33,608 bases of DNA. Origin: Prochlorococcus sp. AG-449-G23. GTDB taxonomy: Bacteria > Cyanobacteriota > Cyanobacteriia > PCC-6307 > Cyanobiaceae. The position numbers and the translations under genes are program-made. Below the pieces are notes generated by a model, which was not told the origin of the DNA, did no database searches, and saw only the letters and a program-made list of their open reading frames with translations. The stretch spans positions 1-33,608 of the forward strand of contig QCQJ01000014.1 of assembly GCA_003209585.1 (NCBI GenBank), in the 5' to 3' direction. This document shows positions 8,546 through 17,441 of this stretch, one piece after another (position 1 is the first letter of the stretch; every line of letters begins with the position of its first letter).

Positions 8546-8803
8546 ATGAAGGTAGTAAATTTAGTTTCTCAAGTATTTTTTTTGTTATTAATCCTTCTAT
8601 TCTTGACATATTTTCTAACAGGTTATGACTCTGCTTTTGAGGCAGACCAGAATTGTCATTCATATCTTTCAAGTTACGATAATCTATCTGGAAATTATGG
8701 TTGTGATCATGATACTGAGACACATCAGTGGATACTTTACGAGTCAAATGACAACAGAGAACCAGCTAAAATTATTAAGAAATTTAGGTATAAATTTTTA
8801 TAG
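8546..8803 (+). CDS. Small membrane-anchored or secreted hypothetical protein
   Basis: An 85-residue protein with an N-terminal hydrophobic segment at residues 7-25 (SQVFFLLLILLFLTYFLTG), which acts as an anchor or signal. A polar domain follows with two Cys, in DQNCHSYLSS and GNYGCDHDTET, then HQWILYE. The spacing of the Cys and the acidic/His cluster (CDHDTETH) is compatible with a disulfide or metal site, though this is inference. I recognise no named family. Other frames in the same stretch (minus 8544-8747, plus 8625-8819) are treated as shadows because this one has the membrane segment and a normal ATG. Its end overlaps the convergent gene at 8798 by 6 bases. Confidence 0.66.
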   Translation: MKVVNLVSQVFFLLLILLFLTYFLTGYDSAFEADQNCHSYLSSYDNLSGNYGCDHDTETHQWILYESNDNREPAKIIKKFRYKFL

Positions 8804-9010
8804 ATCAAATTTTTTATAAAAAAACTTTGCACTTATTATGGATATTATTGCTGTAATAGCGAAAGTAAGATACTGATATATGCTTCCTTCTAGGTAAATT
8901 TTATTTTTATAAAGAGGATAATCGATTAAAGAACCTAATGTTCCCCAAATTATTACCCATATAGATATGTAAAGGATGACTTTTATTGGATTAGATTTTT
9001 TTTCTTCCAT
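8798..9010 (-). CDS. Small two-helix membrane protein, hypothetical
   Basis: A 70-residue protein with a short basic start (MEEKKSNPIK) and two hydrophobic segments, at about residues 10-27 (VILYISIWVIIWGTLGSLI) and 43-60 (YLTFAITAIISIISA). It ends KKFDL. I know no named family for it. It starts 2 bases after the stop of the Hli gene and is surely on the same transcript, so a role in thylakoid or light-stress physiology is possible but unproven. Confidence 0.7.
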   Translation of the reverse strand: MEEKKSNPIKVILYISIWVIIWGTLGSLIDYPLYKNKIYLEGSIYQYLTFAITAIISIISAKFFYKKFDL

Positions 9011-9012
9011 TT

Positions 9013-9294
9013 TTAATTGATACCAAAGATTGAAGATGTCACAGGTCTGCCGCTAAAAACCAACTCGGTTAATATAAGCATTAAGAATCCGATCATAGCT
9101 GCTCTCCCATTCACAAGCTCAGCGCTGCTATTAAATCCAAAAACATTCTTTACTTCATCTCCCTGATTGTCTACCCATTTTGAGTATTCATTATCATTTA
9201 ATGATTTATTAGTAAAACTATCATTTTGATTTTCCTTTGAAGAGTCTTTTTCTTGCATGGAATCTTTTTCTTGCATGGAGTCTTTTTCTTGCAT
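9013..9294 (-). CDS. hli: High-light-inducible protein (Hli/HLIP) with N-terminal hexapeptide repeat
   Basis: Hli proteins are single-helix members of the chlorophyll a/b-binding superfamily. They bind pigment in the thylakoid membrane and protect photosystems under high light or nutrient stress. Here 93 residues are encoded. The diagnostic motif AELVNGRAAMIGF lies at residues 58-70, and the helix continues to about residue 80 (LMLILTELVF). The N-terminus is odd: MQEKDS repeats three times exactly, encoded by an 18-base tandem repeat, so three in-frame ATGs (9294, 9276, 9258) could each start translation. Residues 18-55 are polar. It lies 50 bases after cobD and 2 bases before the small membrane gene. 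Confidence 0.92.
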   Translation of the reverse strand: MQEKDSMQEKDSMQEKDSSKENQNDSFTNKSLNDNEYSKWVDNQGDEVKNVFGFNSSAELVNGRAAMIGFLMLILTELVFSGRPVTSSIFGIN

Positions 9295-9306
9295 GGAGTC
9301 TTTTTT
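9241..9306 (-). repeat. 18-base tandem repeat in the start of the hli gene
   Basis: Three copies of ATGCAAGAAAAAGAYTCC (minus strand) follow each other with period 18; the middle copy has GAT and the outer ones GAC. A fourth partial copy (AAAAAGACTCC) precedes the first ATG, outside the current reading frame start. Because 18 is a multiple of three, changes in copy number would keep the frame. Confidence 0.93.
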
Positions 9307-9344
9307 GTTTATTTTAATAATTTTTAAACTAATTTATTATTAAA

Positions 9345-10364
9345 TTAAACTCCAAATAATAAAAAAATTAAGACAAAAATAATTATCCATAAAAATTGTA
9401 ATCTCAAAATTAATTGACAAATTAATTTAATTTTTTCTGCAGTGCAATTATCTCCAGTCGCATTGATTATGGGTTTTTCAATCATTTCATTTTTATATTT
9501 ACTTTTTCCTCCCAATTTAATCCCAGAAATATAAGCAAATATAGCTTCTGAAATCCCAGCATTAGGTGAATCATATTTTTTACCATCAAGATAACTTTTT
9601 TTTATGGTTGATATATACTCATTAACTTTGGCACTAACTAAAGGTAATGTGATTAAAACTAATCTTGAAGGAACAAAAGTAAAAATATCTTCGATTTTTG
9701 CACTGAAAAAACCTAAATATCTAAAATAATCATATTTGTAACCTATCATTGAATCTAAAGTACTTATAGCTTTATAAGAAAAACCAAGTGATAAAGGACC
9801 TGGTAGAAAAACTGAAAACTTCATAAAAATAATTCCAATAAAAATCCAAAATAAGGGCCCAAATATTCCATCTACAGAATTTTCAGTAAGACTCTCGGTA
9901 CTTGATCTCAAGAGATGTTTTATAGAAGATGAACTCACATCTCTACTTACGATTCTTTGAACCTTATCTTTGATTATTTTCTTATTTTGGTCATTAATTT
10001 CCTTGCGTTCTATTAGCTCTGCAATCTCTTTCACACTTGAAATAAGTCCTTTAGTTGCAAAACAACTTGAAATTCCAAAAAAAATTAATAATCCACTAAA
10101 AAAATTATTTCTTGATTGTACATAACTGAGTTCTATTAATTTTCCTAAACTAAAACTAATTCCAATAGTAGATATAGAGATAAAGAAACCTCCCCAAAAT
10201 AATATCTTTTTATTTTCTCCAAAATTATTGATGAGGTAATCAGATATTTTTTTTATGTAAAAGCCAACTATTTGAACAGGGTGGATTAAGAATCTTGGAT
10301 CGCCAATTAACAAATCAAAACCAATCGATCCAAGAAATATTAAAAATAAATTTATTTCAGCCAA
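9345..10364 (-). CDS. cobD: Adenosylcobinamide-phosphate synthase CobD/CbiB
   Basis: This inner-membrane enzyme attaches the aminopropanol (phosphate) arm to adenosylcobyric acid in (pseudo)cobalamin synthesis. The 339-residue length fits. Early residues [19 protein letters not shown] match the family's DxxxGDPxxxxHPV motif. [20 protein letters not shown] and the following [13 protein letters not shown] match the conserved central region. About five or six membrane segments are visible. The start is a TTG at 10364, which overlaps the end of ilvC by 13 bases; no ATG lies nearby, and later starts would delete the GDP motif. The overlap suggests coupling to ilvC, although the pathways are unrelated. 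Confidence 0.92.
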   Translation of the reverse strand: MAEINLFLIFLGSIGFDLLIGDPRFLIHPVQIVGFYIKKISDYLINNFGENKKILFWGGFFISISTIGISFSLGKLIELSYVQSRNNFFSGLLIFFGISSCFATKGLISSVKEIAELIERKEINDQNKKIIKDKVQRIVSRDVSSSSIKHLLRSSTESLTENSVDGIFGPLFWIFIGIIFMKFSVFLPGPLSLGFSYKAISTLDSMIGYKYDYFRYLGFFSAKIEDIFTFVPSRLVLITLPLVSAKVNEYISTIKKSYLDGKKYDSPNAGISEAIFAYISGIKLGGKSKYKNEMIEKPIINATGDNCTAEKIKLICQLILRLQFLWIIIFVLIFLLFGV

Positions 10365-11341
10365 CTGAACATCGAGCGCAGACCTTTACCTACTTTCTCA
10401 ATTTCATGTTTTGAGTTCTCTTCTCTTAATTTTGTCATTAAGGGTTTATTTTTATCGCATTCTTCTACAAAATTTTTAGCGAAAGTTCCATCTTGAATAT
10501 CTTTTAGAATTTTCTGCATTTCTTTCTTTGTATCACTATTGATAAGTCTTTTGCCACTCACATAATCTCCATATTCTGCAGTGTTGGAAATGGAATCTCT
10601 CATTTGAGATAAGCCACCCTTCACCATTAGATCAACAATTAGTTTAACTTCATGTAAACATTCGAAGTATGCAAGTTCTGGTTGATATCCTGCCTCTACA
10701 AGAGTTTCGAAGCCTGATTTGACGAGTTCTGATAAGCCACCGCATAAAACTGCTTGTTCGCCAAATAAATCAGTTTCTGTTTCTTCTTTGAAATTTGTTT
10801 CAAGTATCCCAGCTCGCGTTCCTCCAATCCCTTTAGCGTAAGCCATCGCTAATGATCTTGCACTTCCAGAAGAGTCCTGCTCAACTGCAAACAATGCAGG
10901 TACACCTTGACCATTCTGATATTCCCAACGAACAGTGTGCCCAGGTCCCTTTGGGGCAATCATAACAACGTCTACAAAACCAGGAGGTTTGATAAGTCCA
11001 AATCTAATATTAAAACCATGAGCAAAACTTAATATCTTTCCTTCTTTTAAGTTAGGTTCTATTTCTTTAAGGTAAACATCTTTCTGAAACTCATCTGGGA
11101 GGAGAACCATAATCCAGTCTGCTTTTTTGCAAGCTTCAGAAACACTAAATACTTGTAGACCATCACTAATAGCCTTGCTTTCAGACTTACTTCCTTTATA
11201 TAATCCGACTATTACATCCATACCGCTATCTTTAAGGTTTAGGGCATGTGCATGACCTTGTGAACCATATCCAATAATCGCTATTGTTTTATTGTTTAAA
11301 AGACTTAGATCTGCATCTGTGTCGTAAAAGAGTTGGGTCAT
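10352..11341 (-). CDS. ilvC: Ketol-acid reductoisomerase, class I
   Basis: IlvC converts acetolactate or acetohydroxybutyrate to the dihydroxy acid with NADPH and Mg2+, in valine and isoleucine synthesis. The 329 residues are the short class I form. The Rossmann motif [20 protein letters not shown] is near residue 20. The metal site segment [16 protein letters not shown] and the C-terminal knotted domain ([20 protein letters not shown]) are complete. The ATG at 11341 gives the usual [15 protein letters not shown] start. It lies 115 bases after clpP, so it may have its own promoter, and it overlaps cobD downstream. Confidence 0.97.
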   Translation of the reverse strand: MTQLFYDTDADLSLLNNKTIAIIGYGSQGHAHALNLKDSGMDVIVGLYKGSKSESKAISDGLQVFSVSEACKKADWIMVLLPDEFQKDVYLKEIEPNLKEGKILSFAHGFNIRFGLIKPPGFVDVVMIAPKGPGHTVRWEYQNGQGVPALFAVEQDSSGSARSLAMAYAKGIGGTRAGILETNFKEETETDLFGEQAVLCGGLSELVKSGFETLVEAGYQPELAYFECLHEVKLIVDLMVKGGLSQMRDSISNTAEYGDYVSGKRLINSDTKKEMQKILKDIQDGTFAKNFVEECDKNKPLMTKLREENSKHEIEKVGKGLRSMFSWLK

Positions 11342-11456
11342 TAGTTGTAGCTTCTTTTCATTTAATAATTAATATTTTAGACATCAAGGTGTAAATAAAC
11401 CAAAAAAATATTAATTTAAAAATGAAAATTAAAATATTTTTCTAGAAAATTTAGGA

Positions 11457-12062
11457 TTAATTTGCTTCGCTTGGATGTGTGATTACTCTATCAATTAAGC
11501 CATAGTTTTTTGCCTCTTCAGCACTTAGAAAATAATCTCTGTCTGTATCCTTTTCAATTTTCTCGAATGATTGGCCTGTCATATCTGCCATAGACATATT
11601 TAACATATCTTTAATTCTTAAAATTTCCTTAGCTTCAATTTCAATATCACTTGCTTGGCGTTGAGATGTTCCTCCAAGGGGTTGATGAATCATTATTCTG
11701 CTATGAGGCAAAGCAACTCTTTTTCCTTTTGTGCCAGCAGCCAATAGGAACGCACCCATTGAGGCCGCAAGGCCTACGCAAATGGTTACAACATCACTTT
11801 TTACGTATTTGATAGTGTCATATATAGCCAAACCAGCAGTCACCGATCCTCCTGGGCTATTTATATATAGGTAGATAGGTTTGGAATTATCATCAGAATC
11901 TAGATAAAGCATTTGTGCAACAAGGCTATTAGCAATACCATCATTTACTTCTTGTCCAAGGAAAAGAATTCTTTCAACACCCAGTCTTGTATATATATCA
12001 ACCCATCTTTCGTATTGACTTCCAGGAAGTCTGTAAGGCACGCTTGGAGTTCCTATTGGCAT
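11457..12062 (-). CDS. clpP: ATP-dependent Clp protease proteolytic subunit (ClpP3-type)
   Basis: ClpP forms a barrel-shaped serine protease that degrades proteins unfolded by ClpC or ClpX. The 201-residue product keeps the full triad: Ser101 in GLAASMGAF, His126 in MIHQP, and Asp176 in [10 protein letters not shown]. The N-terminus [20 protein letters not shown] is a typical cyanobacterial ClpP3 start. It lies 26 bases after clpR, which lacks these residues. In Synechococcus, ClpP3 and ClpR make one mixed core that works with ClpC, so the two products here are likely partners. The paralogue number is inferred from the clpR neighbour. Confidence 0.93.
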   Translation of the reverse strand: MPIGTPSVPYRLPGSQYERWVDIYTRLGVERILFLGQEVNDGIANSLVAQMLYLDSDDNSKPIYLYINSPGGSVTAGLAIYDTIKYVKSDVVTICVGLAASMGAFLLAAGTKGKRVALPHSRIMIHQPLGGTSQRQASDIEIEAKEILRIKDMLNMSMADMTGQSFEKIEKDTDRDYFLSAEEAKNYGLIDRVITHPSEAN

Positions 12063-12088
12063 GATTTTAAAGTTGTTGTTTGTGAGAG

Positions 12089-12751
12089 TTAAATTTTATT
12101 TGGTAAATCCTTTTGACTTGTGAGTATTCTATCGATGACACCATAATCTAGGGCTTCTTGAGGGTTGAGATAACTCATCCTGTCAGAGTCTTTAGAGAGT
12201 TCTTCGATGGTCTTCCCAGTATTACGAGATAGAATCTGCAGCATTGATTTTTTATTTTTCAAAACTTCCTCAGCTCTTATTTGGATATCAGTTGCTTGAC
12301 CTCTTGCTCCGCTTATAGGTTGATGTAAAACAATAGAGGCATGTGGAAGAGCAGCCCTTTGACCCTTTGTACCAGATGAAAGGATAACTGCAGCCGTCCC
12401 CATTGCTTGACCAATACATATTGTATGGACTGGAGGCTTAATGTAGCTTATTGTATCGCAGATAGCGAAAGCTTCTGTTTCGAAACCAACTGCGTCACCA
12501 GTATACCAACTCGTCCCTGTTGAATTGATATAGAAATAAATAGGTTTTTCTGGATCCTCAAACTCTAGATAAAGAAGTTGAGCAATAATTAGCTCAGTAA
12601 CATCCATTCCTAGTTGTCTTTTTGCATCATCATCTGAGAATAATGGTAAACCAAGATAAACGATTCTCTCTTTCAGTAAAAGAGAGGGAAGATCTGGGGG
12701 CGGGGTCCTCATAACGGTGTTCTCGCCGTAATAAGGAGCAGATACAGTCAT
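12089..12751 (-). CDS. clpR: ClpR, inactive ClpP-like subunit
   Basis: ClpR is a catalytically dead ClpP relative found in cyanobacteria and plastids that forms part of a mixed ClpP3/R ring. This 220-residue protein aligns with ClpP throughout. The position of the active Ser is Gly118 ([13 protein letters not shown]), His143 is kept (VLHQP), and the Asp position is Met ([10 protein letters not shown]). Two of the three triad residues are therefore missing. A ClpR-specific insertion, [15 protein letters not shown], replaces the short ClpP loop after the NSPGG equivalent. I chose the ATG at 12751 ([10 protein letters not shown]); a GTG three codons upstream at 12760 is possible. It lies between the PIN/TRAM gene and clpP. 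Confidence 0.94.
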   Translation of the reverse strand: MTVSAPYYGENTVMRTPPPDLPSLLLKERIVYLGLPLFSDDDAKRQLGMDVTELIIAQLLYLEFEDPEKPIYFYINSTGTSWYTGDAVGFETEAFAICDTISYIKPPVHTICIGQAMGTAAVILSSGTKGQRAALPHASIVLHQPISGARGQATDIQIRAEEVLKNKKSMLQILSRNTGKTIEELSKDSDRMSYLNPQEALDYGVIDRILTSQKDLPNKI

Positions 12752-12791
12752 TTGTATCACAAAATTAAGATTGATTTGATTCTAGCTAGAA

Positions 12792-13901
12792 TTAGCCCTG
12801 TGTCGCTGGTGATTTAAAAGATTTGTTTGACTCAGGATTATTTATCAGTTTTCCAAATACCATTCTTCCAGTAGGAGTTTGTAGCGCTCCTGTGATAACA
12901 ATATCTAATCTACTTCCCACAAAATTCTTTGCTTCATCAATTACAACCATTGTTCCGTCATCCAAATATCCAATGCCTTGCATTTTTTCTTTACCCTCTC
13001 TTACAATTTTTATATTAAGTGATTCTCCTGGCTGTACTTCTGGCCTTAAAGCTATGACTAAATCACTCAAATTCATAACTTTTAATTCTTTAACTTCAGC
13101 AATCTGCGAGAGATTATAATCGGCTGTAATTAGAGTCCCTGTCATATCCTCAGTAATTTTCAAGAGTTTTTCATCTACCCCATTACCTTCATACTTTGTT
13201 GGATTTATTACAAGTCTTCTCCCATATAAATCTCTTAATTCTTTTAACAATTTCAAACCTCTTCTGCCTTTAGACCTTTTTTCATTACTGCTTGAGTCAG
13301 CTAAAGTTTGTAATTCATCAATTACACTTTGAGCAACAATTAATTGGCCTTCCAATAATCCGCAACTTAATAGGCCATTTATTCTGCCATCAATAATTAC
13401 ACTGGTATCAAGAATTTTTGGACTTGCAGCAGGCAGTATTCCTTCATTAACTAAATATGCATCAGTATTATTTGGATTAAATAATCTTAATAATGTCCTT
13501 CCATGGGTATCTGCTAACTTATAACCAAGCACACCAAAGAAAATATTACTTAATATAGCTGCTAAGGGTTTTGCAAAAAAGACTTCTCTAGGGAAAGGAA
13601 TTAATAGTATTGGAGCAAGTAGGAGATTCGCTACAAGTAATCCTAAAATTAAGCCAACCGACCTACTTATTAATAAGTCTGTGGGCATTGTCCTAATTTG
13701 ATCAAGAAACGTCTTTCTAAGTTGAAGGAATACAAAACCTGCTGCTAATCCTACAAACAAACCTATTATCGCTAAAACAATTCTGAAACCTTCAACATTG
13801 GATACCTGTTTGAGTATGTCGACCGGCAATAAATCCACGCCAAGCCATCCTGAAGCAGCACCAGACAATACAAATAAAATTAATACTAAGATATCTGTCA
13901 T
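12792..13901 (-). CDS. PIN/TRAM-domain membrane protein (YacL-like)
   Basis: This 369-residue protein belongs to the YacL-like family. Residues 1-130 contain about four hydrophobic helices (ILVLILFVLSGAASGWLG and later segments). A PIN nuclease-fold domain follows, starting KILDTSVIIDGRI, with acidic residues Asp165 and Asp171. A conserved RSKGRRGLKLLKELRD helix and LITADYNLSQIA segment complete it. A TRAM-like RNA-binding domain at about residues 290-355 contains GIGYLDDGTMVVIDEA. The enzyme's target is unknown, but the fold suggests RNA cleavage or binding at the membrane. It is the first gene of the leftward block that leads into clpR and clpP, and is divergent from hemW with 99 bases between. 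Confidence 0.88.
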   Translation of the reverse strand: MTDILVLILFVLSGAASGWLGVDLLPVDILKQVSNVEGFRIVLAIIGLFVGLAAGFVFLQLRKTFLDQIRTMPTDLLISRSVGLILGLLVANLLLAPILLIPFPREVFFAKPLAAILSNIFFGVLGYKLADTHGRTLLRLFNPNNTDAYLVNEGILPAASPKILDTSVIIDGRINGLLSCGLLEGQLIVAQSVIDELQTLADSSSNEKRSKGRRGLKLLKELRDLYGRRLVINPTKYEGNGVDEKLLKITEDMTGTLITADYNLSQIAEVKELKVMNLSDLVIALRPEVQPGESLNIKIVREGKEKMQGIGYLDDGTMVVIDEAKNFVGSRLDIVITGALQTPTGRMVFGKLINNPESNKSFKSPATQG

Positions 13902-14000
13902 ATCTATAATCTACTAGGATTTATTAATTGAGTAAATAAGGATTTTGTTTTTTTCGATCCTTAATACTTTTTTTGGAGCTTAAACAAATGTATTTAAATT

Positions 14001-15224
14001 ATGAATAAGTTTCCAAGAAGTGCCTATGTACACATCCCTTTTTGCCATAGGAGGTGTTTTTATTGTGATTTTGCAGTTATTCCACTTGGAAACAATGTTG
14101 AAACTTTACAAGGTTATGGAAGCAAAACTGTTAAAGAATATTTGCACTTTTTATACAAAGAAATATTGTCAATTAAGCATAAATCACCTCTTTCTACACT
14201 TTATTTGGGAGGTGGTACGCCATCAATTTTGGATCCGAAACAAATCAAAGAATTAATTGATCTTTTTAGAGAAAATTATGGAATTGACTATGGTGCTGAA
14301 ATTACCATGGAGGTTGACCCCGCAAGTTTTAATCAAGATGATCTTAATGGATTCATAAATGCTGGGATAAATAGATTTAGTCTCGGAGTACAAAGTTTTA
14401 ATAATCAGATACTTCAAAAGTCGGGAAGGCGGCATTTGAGAGTTGATGCTGAAAAATCCTGTTTATGGTTGAAGAGAGCATATGATTCTGGTTTAATAAA
14501 AAGCTGGAGCTTAGATTTAATTCAAAATTTGCCACTTAGTGGATTTAAAGAGTGGCAAGATGAATTAAAAAAAACAATAACGTTTTCACCACCACATATA
14601 TCTGTTTACGATTTAAATATTGAAAATGGAACTGTTTTTAAGAAATTAGTTAATTTAGGAAAGTTAAAACTTCCAAGTAATGATGAGGCTTTTAGAAATA
14701 GTCAATCAACTCATCTAATCTTAAAAAACTCAGGGTACTCAAGATATGAAATCTCAAACTATTCTCTCCCTAGTCATCAATCCAGACATAATAGAGTTTA
14801 TTGGAGTGGATTAGGCTGGTGGAGTTTTGGTCAAGGTTCCACTAGTTCTCCTTGGGGAGAAAAGTTTTCTAGACCAAGAGTTAGTAAAGAATATAAAGAA
14901 TGGGTAATTAGGCAATGTGAACTGAATCTAGATTCATCCCTAACTAATAAGGATTTTATCTATAAAGAACTTGATGAAAAAATCATGTTGGGATTAAGAC
15001 TTAAAGAGGGGATAGATATCCAGGAGCTGTTTAAAGAACAAAACTGGGACAACAAAAAATTCAAAAGAAATCTAAGTAAATTGCTTGAAGAATGGGAAAG
15101 ATTTCTTGAAACTGGAATTTTAGTGCAAAAGGGGAATAGATTTTTTTTAAGCGATCCAAAAGGAATGGAACTTAGTAATCAAATTCTTATTGCCATGTTT
15201 AAGTGGTGGGATGAGATTAATTAA
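14001..15224 (+). CDS. hemW: HemW-like radical SAM protein
   Basis: This radical SAM protein is related to oxygen-independent coproporphyrinogen oxidase. HemW members are now seen as heme chaperones rather than HemN enzymes. The cluster motif is at residues 15-22 (FCHRRCFYCDF: Cys15, Cys19, Cys22). GGGTPS near residue 75 binds SAM, and SLGVQSFNNQILQKSGRRH is the characteristic HemW/HemN segment. The C-terminal HemN domain includes EKIMLGLRLKEGID. The absence of the extra N-terminal Cys found in true HemN favours HemW. Many annotations call it a coproporphyrinogen III oxidase. The 3' end overlaps panB by 8 bases on the other strand. Confidence 0.87.
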   Translation: MNKFPRSAYVHIPFCHRRCFYCDFAVIPLGNNVETLQGYGSKTVKEYLHFLYKEILSIKHKSPLSTLYLGGGTPSILDPKQIKELIDLFRENYGIDYGAEITMEVDPASFNQDDLNGFINAGINRFSLGVQSFNNQILQKSGRRHLRVDAEKSCLWLKRAYDSGLIKSWSLDLIQNLPLSGFKEWQDELKKTITFSPPHISVYDLNIENGTVFKKLVNLGKLKLPSNDEAFRNSQSTHLILKNSGYSRYEISNYSLPSHQSRHNRVYWSGLGWWSFGQGSTSSPWGEKFSRPRVSKEYKEWVIRQCELNLDSSLTNKDFIYKELDEKIMLGLRLKEGIDIQELFKEQNWDNKKFKRNLSKLLEEWERFLETGILVQKGNRFFLSDPKGMELSNQILIAMFKWWDEIN

Positions 15225-15990
15225 ATCTTTCAGAGTCTACCCATTCTTTCAATTTATCCTTAAATAATTCCTTCCCTTTTATGATAGGTTGACAAAATGG
15301 TGGTTGATGATCATTAAGACCTAATAAATCTGCAGTAACTCTTACTTGCCCATCGCAATAATTACCTGCACCTATGCCTATTGTGGGAATTGTTAAAGTA
15401 TTTTGTATTTCTTTAGCAAGCAAATCAGGAATATGTTCGAGAACTATTGAAAAACATCCCAATTCTTCAAGAATATAAGCCTCTCTCTTGATTTTTTCTT
15501 TGCTTTCTAAGCTTTCTCCTTGTTTCTTTAATCCAAGGTTTAGATAGCTTTGTGGTGTAAGACCTATATGACCCATAACAGGGATTCCCATTCTTATTAA
15601 TCTAGAAATAACTTTTTGTATTTCTGGTTCAGCACCTTCTACCTTTACAGCCTTTGCATAAGTGCTCTGAATGATTTTCCCTGCATACTCCACAGCTTTA
15701 TCCTCTCCACATTGGTAAGTCAGAAAAGGCATATCTGAAACGACCAAAGGTTGTTCTTCAATTTTCTTTTTAAATCCTCTCGAAACTGCATTGGTATGAT
15801 AAATTATATTCTCTAAAGTTAATGGCAATGTTGATTTGTATCCTAAACAGACCATTGCTAAAGAATCTCCCACTAAAACGAGATCAACATTAGCTTGTTC
15901 TGCGATGGATCCTGATATGGAGTCCCATGCTGTTAATGCAATAATTTTTTGAGATTTTTTTTTATACTTTGCGAGGTCTGAAGGTAACAT
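15217..15990 (-). CDS. panB: 3-methyl-2-oxobutanoate hydroxymethyltransferase
   Basis: PanB adds a hydroxymethyl group from methylene-tetrahydrofolate to ketoisovalerate, the first committed step of pantothenate (and CoA) synthesis. The 257-residue length is normal. Conserved segments include LTAWDSISGSIAEQANVDLV, VGDSLAMVCLGY with a metal-binding Asp, KVEGAEPE, GIPVMGHIGLTPQS and IPTIGIGAGNYCDGQV with the PanB signature. The substrate ketoisovalerate comes from the IlvC pathway coded 4 kb away. The start at 15990 begins MLPSDLAKYK. It is convergent with hemW and diverges from the SRP RNA gene, 47 bases away. Confidence 0.96.
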   Translation of the reverse strand: MLPSDLAKYKKKSQKIIALTAWDSISGSIAEQANVDLVLVGDSLAMVCLGYKSTLPLTLENIIYHTNAVSRGFKKKIEEQPLVVSDMPFLTYQCGEDKAVEYAGKIIQSTYAKAVKVEGAEPEIQKVISRLIRMGIPVMGHIGLTPQSYLNLGLKKQGESLESKEKIKREAYILEELGCFSIVLEHIPDLLAKEIQNTLTIPTIGIGAGNYCDGQVRVTADLLGLNDHQPPFCQPIIKGKELFKDKLKEWVDSERFN

Positions 15991-16037
15991 AAGAAATTTA
16001 TGTATCTTTTTTAATCAAGAATTGCTAATATGTTTTT

Positions 16038-16131
16038 GACTCGGCCTTTCGCGGTTTTAACGCCTAAACCTGGTCAGGACCGGAAGGTAGCAGCCACAAG
16101 GGATGCTTGAGGCAGGCGAGATAACCGAGTC
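16038..16131 (+). ncRNA. ffs: Signal recognition particle RNA (4.5S-like)
   Basis: A small SRP RNA of about 94 bases. GACTCGG (16038-16044) pairs with CCGAGTC (16125-16131) to close the hairpin. The universally conserved core is at about 16065-16095, with CCTGGTCAGGACCGGAAGG and then AGCAGCCACAAGG, including the GGAA tetraloop region and the internal loop that binds Ffh. It works with Ffh to target nascent membrane proteins. No strong terminator hairpin is separate from the stem; a T-rich run follows directly. It converges on ftsZ. Confidence 0.94.
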
Positions 16132-16146
16132 ACTTTATTTTACCTT

Positions 16147-17262
16147 TTAATTTATATCCCTCTTATTTTGCCTTAATCTTAAAAACTCAGGAATACTGGC
16201 TCCTGACTCTTTATTATCGGATAAATTATATAAAGGTTGATTTGATAATCTGTTTTTTATTCTTTGTTGATTTAAAGGTTGGTTTGTTTCAAATCCTGTA
16301 GCAATTACAGTAACTTGTATCTCCCCTTCCATTGCCTCATCTACAACTGCACCTACAATAATATTTGCTTCTTGATCAACAACATCATAGATAATTTCTG
16401 ATGCAGAGGTCATATCTTCCAATGTCATGTCTTTGCCACCGGTAATATTTATAACGCATCCTTTAGCTCCATCAATTCTGGCTGCTTCTAATAAAGGACT
16501 ATTCATTGCTGCCTGTGCTGCCTCTAATGCTCTCGATCTTCCTGAACCGATACCTATTCCAAGAAGAGCCGTACCTGCCTCTGTCATAACCGATCTTACA
16601 TCTGCGAAATCAACATTAACTAATCCTGGGCAAGTAATTATGTCACTGATTCCTTTAACTCCCATCCTTAAAACATCATCAGCATTCCTAAATGCTTCTT
16701 GGAGAGGCGCTCCTGCAATAACATCTTTCAATCGATCATTTGGAATAACTATGAGGGTATCTACATTTTCAGCTAGTCTTGCGATTCCTTCCTCTGCTTG
16801 ACGCATTCTTCTTTTCCCTTCAAAAGAAAATGGTTTGGTTACTATACCTACTGTTAAAGCCCCACTTTGTTTGGCTACTTCGGCGACTACAGGAGCTGCC
16901 CCTGTACCCGTTCCACCACCCATTCCAGCGGCTATAAAGACTAGATCAGATCCATCTAAAGCTTGTTGAAGCTCTTCTTTAGATTCTTCGGCAGCTTTTT
17001 GACCAATACTTGGATTCCCTCCTGCACCTAACCCTCTAGTAAGGTTTTGCCCTAATTGAACTCTACGATCTGCAGAAGACTGTAGTAGGGCTTGTGCATC
17101 AGTATTTAGGACTCGAAATGATACACCTTCTAGATCACTATTTATCATTCTGTTAACTGCGTTACTTCCACCACCGCCTACACCAATTACTTCTATTTTG
17201 GCGTTTTGACTGGGAAGGATTTCTCTCGATTGATCAAAGTTTGGATTGTTACCGAAGCTCAT
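16147..17262 (-). CDS. ftsZ: Cell division protein FtsZ
   Basis: FtsZ is the tubulin-like GTPase that polymerises into the division ring. The 371-residue product has the GTP-binding loop [14 protein letters not shown] near residue 30, the tubulin signature GGGTGTG at residues 115-121, and the synergy loop NVDFAD at 216-221 that completes the active site of the next subunit. The C-terminal tail ends with [13 protein letters not shown], the conserved peptide for membrane-tethering partners such as FtsA-like or SepF proteins. It follows ftsQ with a 179-base gap, long enough for its own promoter. The ATG at 17262 gives a short N-terminal extension usual in cyanobacteria. Confidence 0.98.
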   Translation of the reverse strand: MSFGNNPNFDQSREILPSQNAKIEVIGVGGGGSNAVNRMINSDLEGVSFRVLNTDAQALLQSSADRRVQLGQNLTRGLGAGGNPSIGQKAAEESKEELQQALDGSDLVFIAAGMGGGTGTGAAPVVAEVAKQSGALTVGIVTKPFSFEGKRRMRQAEEGIARLAENVDTLIVIPNDRLKDVIAGAPLQEAFRNADDVLRMGVKGISDIITCPGLVNVDFADVRSVMTEAGTALLGIGIGSGRSRALEAAQAAMNSPLLEAARIDGAKGCVINITGGKDMTLEDMTSASEIIYDVVDQEANIIVGAVVDEAMEGEIQVTVIATGFETNQPLNQQRIKNRLSNQPLYNLSDNKESGASIPEFLRLRQNKRDIN

Positions 17263-17441
17263 CTCTTAATAAGGAACTAATACTAGTATTGGGTGCATTA
17301 TGAACTCACTAAGCTCATCTGCAGGAATTTGTTGAGGAAAATCATTAAAATATTTATTTTCTAAATATTTAGTTTTAAATGCTTAACCCCCACCAACACT
17401 ACAATAATTAAAAAAAATTATTTAAAATAGATTTCCAAATA

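Noticed and set aside
8544..8819. Alternative ORFs on both strands (minus 8544-8747 and plus 8625-8819)
   Set aside because: They overlap the 85-codon frame at 8546, which has the membrane segment and ordinary ATG. They look like shadow frames.
9241..9306. CRISPR-like repeat
   Set aside because: The 18-base units are directly contiguous with no spacers and lie within a coding frame; this is a coding tandem repeat.
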